A model generated the notes under the pieces. It was not told the DNA's origin, searched no databases, and worked only from the letters and a program-made list of their open reading frames with translations. Positions 20,948-32,040 of a stretch of 64,000 bases of DNA are shown in pieces (the first letter of the stretch is position 1; each line of letters begins with the position of its first letter). The translations under genes were made by a program, and so were the position numbers. Where the stretch lies: positions 102,001 through 166,000 of the forward strand of contig JBBMNZ010000068.1 of the NCBI GenBank assembly GCA_037954325.1, read 5' to 3'. Source of the stretch: Fistularia commersonii (lineage: Eukaryota > Chordata > Actinopteri > Syngnathiformes > Fistulariidae).

Positions 20948-21524
20948 AGTGTTATCTGTAAACTATGTACCAACATGGCATGATGATGCTGAAGAGTTTA
21001 ACATTGTTCGGAGTCTCATAAACAGGAGAGAATTGTTAGAGTTTACTCTCTATTTCTATAACTATGTTATTTCGACTACTCACATGAAGTTAGCCAGACA
21101 TGCTAGAGCACAAAAGACCTTTGTCCTCTAACAAGAGTTGGGCCCTCCAAGATATTCCAATGGTCGTAAACATCTTTAGATAAGAACCTACCCCCCCGTA
21201 AACGTAAATCTAAACGAGGATAAACACTTCTGGAGAGAAACCTGACCACCCCTGTATATCATCCTGGACAACTTCACATATGCATGAACTATACTATACA
21301 ATGAATGTTGTTATGTAAATAAACACTTTCACACAATAACAAGCCGAGCAAGGAGGAACTCGGGGGGATTCTCTGGATCTTGGCTCCAAAGAGCGCGCTG
21401 AGTCTCCCCCTCTGCAGAGCACAAAAGAATAGTCGCTTGTCTGTGTTATTTCTTATGATAACCTCAGTCTCCTCTTTACAGGTTTTACCTTAGACCAGCA
21501 TGAATTAGAATTACTCTCTAATAG
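20948..21524 (+). mobile_element. ERV 3' flank / LTR-like region between env and Rex1 fragment
   Basis: A noncoding 577 bp after the env stop. A purine stretch (aacaggagagaa, about 21023) could be the polypurine tract. AATAAA is at 21318-21323. The A/B duplicon boundary as defined by the window edge falls inside it (21095). It is complete here and in copy C, and cut at the window start in A. Confidence 0.6.
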
Positions 21525-22393
21525 CCGCGAGTGGAGCATCTACCTGCATGTCCAGAAGCTTCCTGTTCAGCAGGGCAGGTCGAATGGTGTTAAAAGCACT
21601 GGAGAAGTCAAAGAACATGACTCTCACAGTGCTTCCTGCCTCCTCCAGGTGTGTGTAGATTCTGTGCAGCAGGAAGATGATGGCGTCTTCCACTCCTATC
21701 CGTGGGTGGTATGCGAACCGCAGGGGGTCCAGCGAAGGTCCGACGACTGTGCCAAGGTGCCTCAGGACGAGCCTCTCCAGCGACTTCATGACGTGTGATG
21801 TCAGGGCCACCGGTCTGTAGTCGCTGTGTCTGCTGGGATGCTTCACCTCGGGCGCTGGAACCAGGCATGAGGTTTTCCACCGGTCGGGGACAACCATCTG
21901 GGTCAGGCTCAGGTTGAAGAGATGTGAGAAGATCCCACACAGCTGAGAGGCACATCCTTTCAGCACTCTGGGGCTGAGGCCGTCAGGGCCAGCAGCTTTC
22001 CTGGGACGAAGGCGGCTGAACCCTCTTCCCACCTCCTCAGCGGTGAAGGCAACAGGAGGGGGTGGAGAGAGTCCCAGTGGGGGGCAGGACGGCTGAGGTG
22101 TAAACGAGACATCGTCCAGGGAAGCAGAAGAGGTGCGTGGGGGAGGGGGAAAGCTCCTTAAAGTGAGGGGTGAGGGCACGGGGGAAGGAAAGTCCTGAGA
22201 GGAGCTGGGGGGAGGGTGGGCGGAGGCACCTTCATCAAATCTGTTAAAAAACAGGTTTAGTTTGTTTGCCTCCTGCAAGTCTCCTTCCATCATCTGGCTT
22301 GCTTGTTTTCCATGGCCAGTGATGAGTTTGCAGTATCGTCGCTCTTCTCAGCGGCTCCAAACTGTCTTCAGCCGTCTTTGGGGGTTTCCTGGG
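21525..22393 (-). pseudogene. Rex1/CR1-L2-like LINE RT fragment (copy B)
   Basis: Counterpart of 431-1299 with the same two breakpoints. The open frame 22293-21511 differs by at least one residue (VGRGFS for VGREFS). Motif A (FFDFSSAFN) is kept, and the catalytic FADD box is beyond the truncation. Confidence 0.7.
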
Positions 22394-22556
22394 CCCATAA
22401 CCTGTTATCAGAGGTTATCTGTGCAGTAGATCTGCGTGCTACCCCTCAATACCGACTGGGTCTTTTACGGAGGAATAATATGTGTGACACGCCTCTTGTT
22501 TTACAGAACTGGAAGAAGTTGAGTTTATTTTCAAGCAAATAAAAACACTACGGACA

Positions 22557-22626
22557 GACCGGAAGCTGGGACTGGCCATTCAAAATAAAAGGGAAATAAC
22601 TGAGAGCATATTTCTCAGATAACAAC
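22557..22626 (-). repeat. Terminal fragment of element X (copy B)
   Basis: Same 70-bp block and junction as at 1463-1532, ending ctcagataacaac against the L1 fragment. Confidence 0.6.
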
Positions 22627-23700
22627 TGCACTTTCTGTCCAGAATTGAGATTCCCTGGAGTGATAGTCGGGGTAACTGTGGTTGTACGGTTCGGTGCGCC
22701 ATTATATTTTTGGTCAGGAATACAAATTGTCGAGGCAGTGCGTTTCGTAACTTTATCAACTCTAATATGGGAGGCTTAAATCTGTGTGTAGTACAGAACT
22801 GTTCAAAGTCTAGAGGACTGCCATTGTCATCCATCAAGTCAATTCTTGACCATATACCTTTCTCAAAGTATTCCTTGTAAAACAGAGGTTTGTTGCCACG
22901 CAGTACATATCTATTGTTCCAAATTATTGTACTGTGTGGTGAGAAATTGTGTACAAATATCATTTTCCATTATAATAGTATTTGTTTATGGAACTCTGAA
23001 AATTGGACAGGAATCTTGTTGATATCCAAGTCAGAGATAAGTAGAAGACTTAGGCCACCGACTATGTTGAATAAGTAGTTTGGAGTACAATACCAGAAAG
23101 AATGATGATGTTTGATCCAGGATTTCAACCAGTTCACCTTCAATGTCCCATTCAGGCAGTCCAACTCTATCACTTTCAGCCCTCCTTCACTTGTTTCTTT
23201 CACCATATGTGATTTTTTTAGATGGTGTGGTCTGTTCCTCCAGATAAAGTTGAAATTTATTTGGTTAATAGATTTGATGAGTTGATTTGGAGCAGCATTG
23301 GAATACCCTTGGTATATACATCTGGATAAACATTCCATTTTACTCAAATATATCCGGCCTAATATTGATAAATCTCTTTGGAGCCATATATTCAATTTTG
23401 CTTTACTTTGATTCAGTTTAGATTCAATGTTCCTGGACTGATTTAACTTTTGGTCCTTAGATAGGAAAATGCTCAAGTATTTTATTTCTGATTTGATAGG
23501 AACACTGCTGATTTCCTTTAGTGGTGAGTCATGCAGCTCAAGAAGTTTGCATTTCTTTAAGTTTAATGACAATCCTGAAGCCTTGGAGAATGTTTTAATT
23601 TTTTCAACGCTTATTGGGACTTGATGTTCATTTTTCAAAACTAAGGTTGTGTCATCTGCCAGCAGGCTAATAACAATTTCTGTCCCCGACATTATTTCTG

Positions 23701-23701
<1 letters not shown>
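22627..23701 (-). pseudogene. Tx1/L1-type LINE ORF2 fragment (copy B)
   Basis: Counterpart of 1533-2607 with the same TAA at about 22967. Small private changes are present (CIYQGYSN for CIYPVYSN, KEYFEKG for KECFEKG). The frame 23779-22970 holds the LLADDTT catalytic box. Confidence 0.8.

Positions 23702-23767
<66 letters not shown>
23702..23767. repeat. (CA)n microsatellite
   Basis: About 66 bp of pure CA, about 30 bp shorter than in copies A and C, at the 5' edge of the L1 fragment. Confidence 0.97.
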
Positions 23768-23768
<1 letters not shown>

Positions 23769-24226
23769 CTTAATTCCACTCTTTTATATACGATGCCTGG
23801 AGTTCCGGGAGCTCGTTCTCAACGTTCTGGGAATAATCATAGTTGTGCTGATAGCATTAGCCGAAACGCCCCCCCCACACACACCACCACCACCACCACC
23901 ACCACCACCACCCCACACACACATTAGCTCCTCCATTCATTCACATGTACACGCCGGCTGCTCCGGGGGCTCCACGCCGACGTTTCGGTGATCGATGTCC
24001 GGAGAAGGTGCACCATTGCCGGTCTGCGGTGTCCTGTAGACCCCCCCCCTCCATACACACATGCAATACGCCTTGAAACGCATCGCTCGCACCGACGCGG
24101 GGAATCCTTTTCCCTACTTCCACAACAACGGCAAGAAACGCGTTGCGTCGGCCGCCGTGAGGAAGGGGGGGGGGGGCATTAAGGGGGGGGAGAGAGAGAC
24201 ATGGAGATTTTCTCAGCCTCTCATTC
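23768..24226. repeat. Spacer with X-type core motif (copy B)
   Basis: Counterpart of 2705-3176. The (CCA)n tract is slightly longer and the poly-G run near 24165 is about 11 instead of 28. The X-type core is at about 23932-24050. Confidence 0.75.
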
Positions 24227-24622
24227 TTTTTTTTTTTTTTTTAATTGAACATAAATAGTACACACAACTATACAAATGTACAAATAAACATGGCAAGGTA
24301 GAACTGAATGTCAATGAAACAACCAGGCATGAGGAACCAAAGGACATAAGGACATTCATTCTGTATGTAATCAGAAGTTAATAGTGTTAACGGTTTGTGA
24401 GAAATTTACAATGCTAGACAAAAAAAGAAATTAAAATGAAATAATTAAATCAATAGATAGACTAATAAAAAATTAAAACGAAAAAATGATTGCAAGGGGA
24501 GTACAACATGTAATTAAGTTGGCGACTCACAAGGAATCTCAGATATCAAACTGTATATTTTTTGTTGTTTATATATAAACATATACAAAACAAACATATA
24601 TTGTTTGTTGTTGTTTATTTTT
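24227..24622 (-). mobile_element. Tx1/L1-type LINE 3' UTR (copy B)
   Basis: Same as 3177-3572, with a T run (poly(A) on the minus strand) at 24227-24242. Confidence 0.75.
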
Positions 24623-24778
24623 GGGACATAAGCGAATCACGGTCCGGGCTTCTGCCCTCCTCCGCTCCTCACCTCATCCGCTCCAGGCCCTGGTACTCCC
24701 TGTCCGCGGGACCCCCCCCCCCCCACCACCCCCACCACCACCAAAACAAACTCTCACACACAGATAAACACACGCACA

Positions 24779-24817
<39 letters not shown>

Positions 24818-24834
24818 ACGCACACAAACACGCA

Positions 24835-24865
<31 letters not shown>

Positions 24866-25206
24866 CTGAACTCATCATAGCTGTGCTAATAGCATTGGCC
24901 AAAACGTATCCACAACAAAACAAACATTAGCTCATCCACTCATTCACATATGTGTGTGCCTAGAGGTATGGGAGCTCCAGTCATACGTCCGGGTGATCTA
25001 TGTCCGGAGAAGGCTCACATTGGCCGGTCTAAGGGGTTCTTCTGCCCCCACAGCTTCCCCGCCTCTGAGAGGAGAAAAATTACCTCCGCTCCTCCGCTCC
25101 TCCGCTTTTCAGCTCCACCGCTCCTCCTCTATGGGCCCTGGTACTCCCCCCCCCCACCTAAACAAACTCTCACACATACACACACAAACACACTCACACA
25201 CACACA

Positions 25207-25243
<37 letters not shown>

Positions 25244-25753
25244 ACACACCTTAACTCATCATAGCTGTGCTAATAGCATTAGCCGAAACGCATCCACAAC
25301 CAAACAAACATTAGCTCATCCACTCATTCACATGTGTGTGCCCAATGGTCCGAGAGCTCCAATCATACGTCCGGGGGATCTTTGTCCGGAGTATGCTCAC
25401 ATTAGCCAGTCTAAGGGGTTCTTCTGCCCCCAAACTTCCCCGCCTCTGAGAGGAGAAACATTACCTCCGCTCCTCCGCTTCTCAGCTCCATCGCTCCTCC
25501 GCTTTGGGCCCTGGAATTCCCGAACCGCTGGACATAAGCGAATCACGGGCCGGGCTTCTGCCCTCCTCCGCTCCTCAGCTCATCGTTCGAGGCCCCGGTA
25601 CTCCCTGTCCGCGACCCCCCCCCACCTAAACAAATTCACACTCACACACACGCACACACACACACACAGACACACACACACACACACACAAACACACCTT
25701 AACTCATCATAGCTGTGCTAATAGCATTAGCCGAAACGCATCCACAACCAAAC
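24623..25753. repeat. Three satellite modules (copy B, first block)
   Basis: Heads lie near 24882, 25264 and 25717. This is the counterpart of 3573-4701, with different C-run and CA lengths (for example an added cacacaca near 25660). No gene. Confidence 0.85.
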
Positions 25754-26110
25754 TGTTGCGTTTAAGTTCGCAGCTTCTTCGTTTTCCATGTTTCGGAAGG
25801 AATTCACAAGTTTGCCTTGTTTGAATCGTCTTTTATTTTCTTCTTCACAGCTCCGGGAATCAACATCGGTTAGCCATGGGACATGTACAGTACAGAGTGA
25901 GGGAAAAATTCCCGCCAGCACCGCTATACCAAAAAAAAAAACACTGACGTAGAAGTTAACGTCAAGTTAGCTGAACAGTCGCGAAAAACTAAAACAAGTC
26001 CCAAACCTTGTCATAAAGTGCCATGCATTTCCTGAGAGTAGATACAAATACAACATATGTATACTAGAATGTAAACTCAAATAAAACTAATGAGATCACC
26101 TATCTCAACA
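25754..26110 (-). mobile_element. Copia-1 3' LTR (copy B, first module)
   Basis: A 357-bp LTR with TGTTG...CAACA ends, nearly identical to 4702-5058. Confidence 0.85.
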
Positions 26111-26410
26111 CCCCCTCTTGATCTCAACATCCAAAAAAAATCTTTGGACATTTGAATTTCCAAATAACCACTTTTTGAATTGTTCTATTTTTACCTTTGT
26201 CATGAGTTTTGTCGAGATGTCTGCCAACATGTCCTCTGATGGACAATAGATAAGATTTATTTAACCCTCACTGAGTGCTTCACGAATGAAATGATATTTT
26301 ACATCAATGTGTTTTGACCTTTGTCTGTTTACAGGATTCTTACTCAGTGCGATGGCCCCCTGATTGTCTCCGTAGATTGTTGTGCAACTGTACATTTTGT
26401 TGTCCATACC
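26111..26410 (-). pseudogene. Copia-1 RNase H C-terminal remnant (copy B, first module)
   Basis: It ends at the same tccatacc/cgtctc junction as in copy A, so the 1225-bp deletion is shared and predates the A/B duplication. Confidence 0.85.
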
Positions 26411-27924
26411 CGTCTCTTCACCTCTTTTACGCACTCTCCGTTGCTCTGGACTGTTGACCCTAAGTACCTGAAATCCTCCAGCTTCTTGATCTCCACTCCC
26501 TGTAGCCTCACCGCTCCACCCGAGTTCCTCTTGTTCTCACACATATATTCTGTCTTGCTGCGACTAACTTTCATTCCTCTCCTTTCCAGAGCATACCTCC
26601 ACCTCTCTAGATTTTCCTCTACCTGTTGTCTGCTCTCACTACAGATCACAATGTCATCCGCAAACATCATGGTCCATGGGGATTCCTGTCTAACCTCATC
26701 TGTCAGCCTATCCATCACCATTGCGAACAAGAAGGGGCTCAGAGCTGATCCCTGATGGAGTCCCACCTCCACCTTGAACTTCTCGGTTACCCCTACAGCA
26801 CACCGTACCAGTGTCTCACAGCTGGCATACATGTCCTGCACCAGTCTAACATACTTCTCTGCCACTCCAGACTTCCTCATACAATACCAGAGCTCCTCTC
26901 TTGGCAACCTGTCATATGCTTTTTCTAGGTCTACGAAAACGCAATGCAGCTCCCTCTGGCCTTCTCTGTACTTTTCTATTGGCATTCTCAACGCAAATAC
27001 TGCATCTGTAGTACTCTTCCTAGGCATGAAGCCATACTGCTGTTCACAAATGCTGACTTCTGCTCTCAGTCTAGTTTCCACTACTCTTTCCCATAACTTC
27101 ATTGTATGGCTCATCAACTTTATCCCTCTGTAGTTGCCACAATTCTGCACATCCCCTTGATTCTTAAAAATAGGCACCATCACACTTTGTCTCCATTCTT
27201 CAGGCATCTCCTCACTCTCTAAGATCCTGTTGAATAATCTAGTCAGAAAATCTACCGCTGCCTCTCCTAGACACTTCCACACCTCCACAGGTATATCATC
27301 AGGACCAACTGCTTTTCCACTCTTCATCCTCTTCAATGCCTTCCTCACTTCACTTTTACTCATTTTTGCTACTTTGTGGTCTACAATAATCACCTCTTCT
27401 ACCCTTGCCTCTCTTTCATTTTCCACATTCATCAGCTCTTCAAAGTACTCTTTCCATCTTCCTGTCACTCTTCTAGCATCCGTCAATACATTTCTCTCTC
27501 TGTCCTTTATCACCCGGACCTGCTGTACATCCTTTCCATCTTTATCTCTCTGTTTCGCCAACCTGTATAGATCATTTTCAGCCTCCTTACTATCCAACCG
27601 AGCATACAAGTCATCATAAGCCCTTTGTTTTGCCTTTGCTACCTCTATCTTTACCTTTCGCCGCATCTCCCTGAACTCCTGTCTGTTCTCTTCAGTCCTC
27701 TCAGTATCCCACTTCTTCTTCGCGAACCATTTTCTCTGTATACACTCCTGCACTTCCTCATTCCACCACCAAGTCTCCTTATCTACTTTCCTACCAGATG
27801 ACACACCAAGTACTCTTCTACCTGTCTCCCTGATAACACTAGCTGTTGTTGTCCAATCATCTGGAAGCTCTCCCTGACAACCCAGACCCTTTCTCAACTC
27901 CTCCCTGAAAACCATGCAACACTC
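26411..27924 (-). pseudogene. RTE-type LINE RT, truncated (copy B, first module)
   Basis: Lies in a 537-codon chimeric frame (27957-26344) differing from the A copy in very few residues (ARRVTGRWK for ARRETGRWK). It shares with A all the substitutions that set it apart from the fuller copy at 49245-51287. The MFADDIVI catalytic box is intact; the endonuclease domain and C-terminal 140 or so residues are missing. Confidence 0.85.
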
Positions 27925-27952
27925 TGCTGCAATAATTAAATCATCTACCCAA
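27925..27952 (-). pseudogene. Copia-1 RT catalytic-box remnant
   Basis: LWVDDLIIAA with the 18-bp right target-site copy at 27925-27942. Element X follows at 27953. Confidence 0.8.
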
Positions 27953-28493
27953 AGCAAACCTTCTCCACGGCTCTAAACTCGTTCGTCGCCGCTACTTGTG
28001 GAACACCGGATGGCTTTCTCCCTCCGCTTCGTTACATTTTATGTCCGCTAGATGGCGGCATCCGACTGTGCACAGCGCTTGGAGCTCCACCAGGCGATAT
28101 GGCCGCTGTGTATGAGAGGAATAAACGAGTGGGGCCGTGAGTGCAATAAATCCCCCTCCACTTCTTACATGGATGTTATCACCCTGTTACTGTATTTTAA
28201 CGATACCGCTGTGTTTTCCACCTCAATGTTAAGCCGATTTTTAAACATTAAAAACCAAATTGCTCGATTCAGTGACACCGAGGCCGTGAGTGGAGGACTT
28301 ATGGAATCGACTCCTCCGCTTATTCATATGTGCATGTCTGGTGCTCCCGGAGCTTCACGCCGACGTCACAGGGATCCGTGTCAGAAGAAGGTGCACCTTG
28401 GCCGGTCTGCGGGATCCTGTTGACTGGGAAGTTGAGACTGGCCCTTGGAAATAAAACGGAAAATAATTGAGAGCATATTTCTCAGTTAACAAC
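27953..28493 (-). mobile_element. LTR-like element X (copy B, first)
   Basis: The left 150 bp or so follow the unit-1 form; from about 28160 it follows the form of units 2-5 and then shows private changes (tcatatgtgc, gggatcctgttgactgg). This is where copy B stops tracking copy A. The 123-codon frame (28052-28423) is again present without known homology. Confidence 0.65.
28045..28059 (+). promoter_or_regulatory. CTCF-like motif, copy B first X
   Basis: CCGCTAGATGGCGGC in element X, plus strand. Confidence 0.4.
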
Positions 28494-29436
28494 GCCCCCA
28501 CTTGCTCTCATATTATTGGTATCTTTGCCCATTTACATCAAAATAAAATACTCATGACCCAAACAACAACTTTGAAAAATTCAACAACTTAAACTGTGAT
28601 GCAGGCTTTGTCATAACATGTGCCGGCATCTCTTGTGTTGGAAAATACTGTAGGGCTACCTTTCCACATATTTTCTTTGTGACATCTTAACACACTCTTC
28701 TGACTGACATATTTTCTGGGTATTGATTTTGATCACTTTGCCAAAGTCCTTCATTTTAAATCTAGCTGTAAGCATGATTTTCACCTCTTTCATTACTTCC
28801 TCATCACTCGCAGCTATGATTAAATCATCTACCCATATTATGATGATGACTTTGTCATTTTGGTTTTCTTTGACATAGACACAATGATCTGCTTCATTCT
28901 GAATAAAGTCATTGTCAATCAAGTAAGAATGGAGCATCAGATCCCAATGACGACCGACCTGTTCAGGGACGTATAGTGACTTTTCAAGTTTACACACCAG
29001 CTTCTGTTTTGTATTTGTCACTTCATACCCTTCTGGTTGTTCTACACAGAGCTCACAATCTATGGGTGCATGAAGATAGGCTGTCTTTACATCCATTTGG
29101 TGTAAGAACAAATTTTCCGGAACTGATTTCTGCATAAACACCCTCACACTTGTCATATTTGCTGTTGGAGAAAATGTTTCCTCGAAATCCGTGCCATACT
29201 TTTGACTGTAGCCCTTAGCAACATACCGAGCTTTATATTTGTTTGTGCCATCTTCATTTCTTTTTAGCGCTTTCGCCCCCCCACCCCCCACCCCCACCCC
29301 CACTGCACACTTGCCTTGGGGTAGCTGTGTTAGGGTAAAAGTGTTCTTCTCTCTCAATGACTCCATCTCTTCGTCCATAGATTTCATCCACTTGTCAGCA
29401 TTGAGGGAACTCCTTGCCTCTTTAAATGTCTAACTG
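28494..29436 (-). pseudogene. Copia-2 RT, longest continuous copy
   Basis: An uninterrupted 243-codon frame (29387-28656) runs from WMKSMDEEMESL through KARYVAKGYSQKYGTDFEETFSP, MDVKTAYLHAPID (motif A), the EQPEGYEV block and WVDDLIIAAS (catalytic box). It ends at the same RNase H deletion as the array copies. It lacks both nonsense codons of units 1-4. Upstream it breaks at about 29430 directly into (ATC)n, losing the RKKPSYFNGY linker, and there is no RTE tail here. Confidence 0.88.
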
Positions 29437-29441
29437 ATCAT

Positions 29442-29483
<42 letters not shown>

Positions 29484-29506
29484 TATCATCATTATCATCA
29501 TCATCC
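29437..29506. repeat. (ATC)n microsatellite
   Basis: About 65 bp of ATC with ATT interruptions, in the same place in the Copia-2 linker as at 17669, but joined on its left to RT sequence instead of truncated X. Confidence 0.95.
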
Positions 29507-29752
29507 TGGTCTGAGCTCATCTCTGTCTGGGTTTGTTGCTCTGGAGATGGGTTCGACACAAATTTTAGCAGTCTGTTTTAGTACTCTTTCACTATTTGGA
29601 TAATATACAAAATAAGCTGGACTATTTTTGGCATATCCAATGAAAACTCCCTTCTCACCTCTTGAGTCAAGTTTCTTTTTGTTGTGCTTGTATGCATAGC
29701 ACACAGCACCAAACTTTTGCATTTGTGACACATTTGGTTTCTTTCCCGTCAA
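29507..29752 (-). pseudogene. Copia-2 integrase C-terminal extension
   Basis: This encodes LTGKKPNVSQMQKFGAVCYAYKHNKKKLDSR and FIGYAKNSPAYFVYYP. It is cut at about 29752, where a poly-C spacer begins, so the integrase core is absent. Confidence 0.85.
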
Positions 29753-30114
29753 GCCGAAACGCCCCCCCCCCCCCCCCCCCCCCACCACCACCACCACACA
29801 CACATTAGCTCCTCCATTCATTCACATGTACACGCCGGCTGCTCCGGGAGCTCCACGCCGACGTTTCGGTGATCGATGTCCGCAGAAGGTGCACCATTGC
29901 CGGCCTGCGGTATCCTGTAGACCCCCCCCCCTCCATACACACATGCAATACGCCTTGAAACGCATCGCTCGCACCGACGCGGGGAATCCTTTACCCTACT
30001 TCCACAACAACGGCGAGAATCACATTGCGTCGGCCGCCGTGAGGAAGAGGGGGGGGGGGGGGGCATTAAGGGGGGGAGAGAGAGAGACATGGAGATTTTC
30101 TCAGCCTCTCATTC
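29753..30114. repeat. Spacer with poly-C, X-type core and poly-G
   Basis: A C run of about 22 (about 29762-29783), (CCA)n, an X-type core at about 29815-29930, and a G run near 30052. Related to 2705-3176 but more diverged (gagaatcacattgcg for aagaaacgcgttgcg). Confidence 0.75.
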
Positions 30115-30513
30115 TTTTTTTTTTTTTTTTTTAATTGAACATAAATAGTACACACAAATATACAAATGTACAAATAAACATGGCAAGGTAGAACTGAATG
30201 TCAATGAAACAACCAGGGATGAGGAAGCAACGGACAGAAGGACATTTGTTCTGTATGGAATCAGAAGTTAATAGTGTTAACGGTTTGTGAGAAATTTACA
30301 GTGCTAGACAAAAAAAGAAATTAAAAGGAAATAATTAAATCAATAGATAGACAAATAAAAAATTAAAACGAAAAAAGATTGCAAGGGGAATACAACATAT
30401 AATTAAGTTGGCGATTCACAAGGAATCTCAGACATCAAACTGTATATTTTTTGTTGTTTATATATAAACATATACAAAACAAACATATGTTGTTTGTTGT
30501 TGTTATTTTTGGG
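30115..30513 (-). mobile_element. Tx1/L1-type LINE 3' UTR
   Basis: Diverged relative of 3177-3572 with a T run at 30115-30132. Its upstream side continues into L1 coding sequence (next entry), showing one element with a large internal deletion. Confidence 0.75.
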
Positions 30514-30650
30514 ATATATTGAGGAATATTTGTTGGAAAGGAGTCACAATCGCTTTTTGATAATGTCGAAGTGTATAGGTGGCTATAGAATTTAAAGATT
30601 TCTGTGGAAATTATAGCTTCATCTGTAATTTCCTTGTTGTTAAGACGGGC
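30514..30650 (-). pseudogene. Tx1/L1-type LINE ORF2 fragment between EN and RT
   Basis: The minus-strand frame reads NKEITDEAIISTEIFKFYSHLYTSTLSKSD, the stretch that precedes the RT fingers in L1-type ORF2 (an EIxxFYxxLYTS pattern). The RT, thumb and C-terminus are deleted between here and the 3' UTR. Only about 45 codons remain. Confidence 0.7.
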
Positions 30651-31237
30651 TTCCGCTTTGCTCCGCTCCTCCGCTCTTCCGCTCGGGCCCTGGAACTCCC
30701 GATCTGCGGGACTTCGGTGAATTCCGGGCCAGTCTTCTGCTCTTCTGCTCTCCTCCGCTTCTTCGCTCCCCCGCTTTGGACCCTGGAACTCCCGAACTGG
30801 GCCGGGCTTCTGCCCTCCGCCTCTCCTCTGCTCATCCGCTCCAGGCCCTGGCACTCCCTGTCATCCAGTCATTCGCATGTGCGTGCCCGGAGGTCCGGGA
30901 GCTCCACTCAAACGTCCGGGGGATAAGGGTAAGGGGTCCTGCTCCCCCCCCCCCCTCTCCGCCTCTGAGAAGAGAAACATCTCCTCCGCTCCTCCGCTTC
31001 TCAGCTCCTCCGCTCCTCCGCTGCGGAACCAGGTACTACCGATCCGCCAGACTCAGGTGAATTGCGGACAGGGCTTTTGCTGTCCTCCGCTCCTCCGCTT
31101 TGGGCCCTGGAACTCCCGAACCGCTGGACATAAGCGAATCAAGGCCGGGCATCTGCCCTCCTCCGCTCCTCAGCTCATCCGCTCGAGGCCCTGGTACTCC
31201 CAGTCCGCGGGAACCCCCCCCATCCCCACCCACCCAC
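30651..31237. repeat. CT-rich minisatellite and X-type core
   Basis: Imperfect repeats of ctccgctcctccg with ccctggaactccc and ccgctggacataagcg blocks. A degenerate core (cattcgcatgtgcgtgcc) lies near 30860. No gene; the Arg/Pro-rich frames on both strands are repeat translations. Confidence 0.8.
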
Positions 31238-31265
31238 CAAAACAAACTCTCACACACACATAAAC

Positions 31266-31329
<64 letters not shown>

Positions 31330-31384
31330 ACACACACACACACAGACACACACCCATACACACACACACACACACACACACACC
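31238..31384. repeat. (CA)n tract
   Basis: About 145 bp of CA with CG, AG and CC interruptions, preceded by a C-rich stretch (cccccatccccacccaccc). Confidence 0.95.
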
Positions 31385-31829
31385 TGAACTCATCATAGCT
31401 GTGCTAATAGCATTGGCCGAAACGTATCCACAACGAAACAAACATTAGCTCATCCACTCATTCACATATGTGTGTGCCCAGAGGTACGGGAGCTCCAGTC
31501 ATACGTCCGGGTGATCTATGTCCGGAGAAGGCTCACATTGGCCGGTCTAAGGGGTCCTGCTGCCCCCAAGCTTCCCCGCCTTTGAGAAGAGAAACATAAC
31601 TCCGCTCCTCCGCTTCTCAACTCCTCTGCTCCTCCGCTATGGGCCCTGGTACTCCCGATCCTCCGAACTCAGGCGAATAGCGTGACGTGCTTCTGCTCTC
31701 CTATAAGCCCCTACACACTTCAAACACGGCTGTTATCACCCTGTTACTGCATTACAATGACACATTTGCTTTTGATCTCAGTGTCTGCCACCGTAAGGAA
31801 AAAGCGGGGGGACGGGGGGGGGGGGGGGA
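31385..31829. repeat. Satellite module and X-derived piece
   Basis: A module head near 31398 and the X-type core near 31460-31560, then from about 31705 a stretch (gttatcaccctgttactgc...ttgatctcagtgtctgcc) related to the middle of element X. A G run of about 14 lies near 31817. The same X-derived piece recurs at 46017-46110. Confidence 0.7.
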
Positions 31830-32040
31830 CATAAGGGCATTCGTTCTGTATGTAATCAGAAGTTAATAGTGTTAACGGTTTGCGAGAATTTTTAATGCTA
31901 GACAAAAACAGAAAATTAAAAGGAAATAATTAAATAAATAGATAGAAAAATAAAATTAAAAACTAAAAAAAAAAAATTGTAAGGGGAATATAACATGTAA
32001 TTAAGTTGGCCGTTCACAAGGAATCTCAGACATCAAACTG
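31830..32040 (-). mobile_element. Tx1/L1-type LINE 3' UTR fragment
   Basis: About 210 bp of the L1 3' UTR (cattcgttctgtatgtaatc to gaatctcagacatcaaactg) without a poly(A) end, abutting the next L1 copy head to tail. Confidence 0.7.

Larger units (their letters stand above)
1..21094. repeat. Segmental duplicon copy A
   Basis: Base 1 aligns with base 21095 and with base 58794, and element order and orientation are the same from there on. Copy A is 21.1 kb before the next copy begins. It carries five tandem composite units and the Copia-1/RTE module with the 1225-bp deletion. The true left edge of the duplicon lies outside the window, so the boundary used here is arbitrary within the repeat. 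Differences from B in the shared parts are mostly microsatellite lengths and scattered single bases. Confidence 0.9.

Noticed and set aside
21036..21133. TGTTAGAG ... CTCTAACA inverted pair as the ends of a very short LTR
   Set aside because: About 100 bp is too short for an LTR containing AATAAA further right at 21318. Likely chance; LTR ends left undefined.
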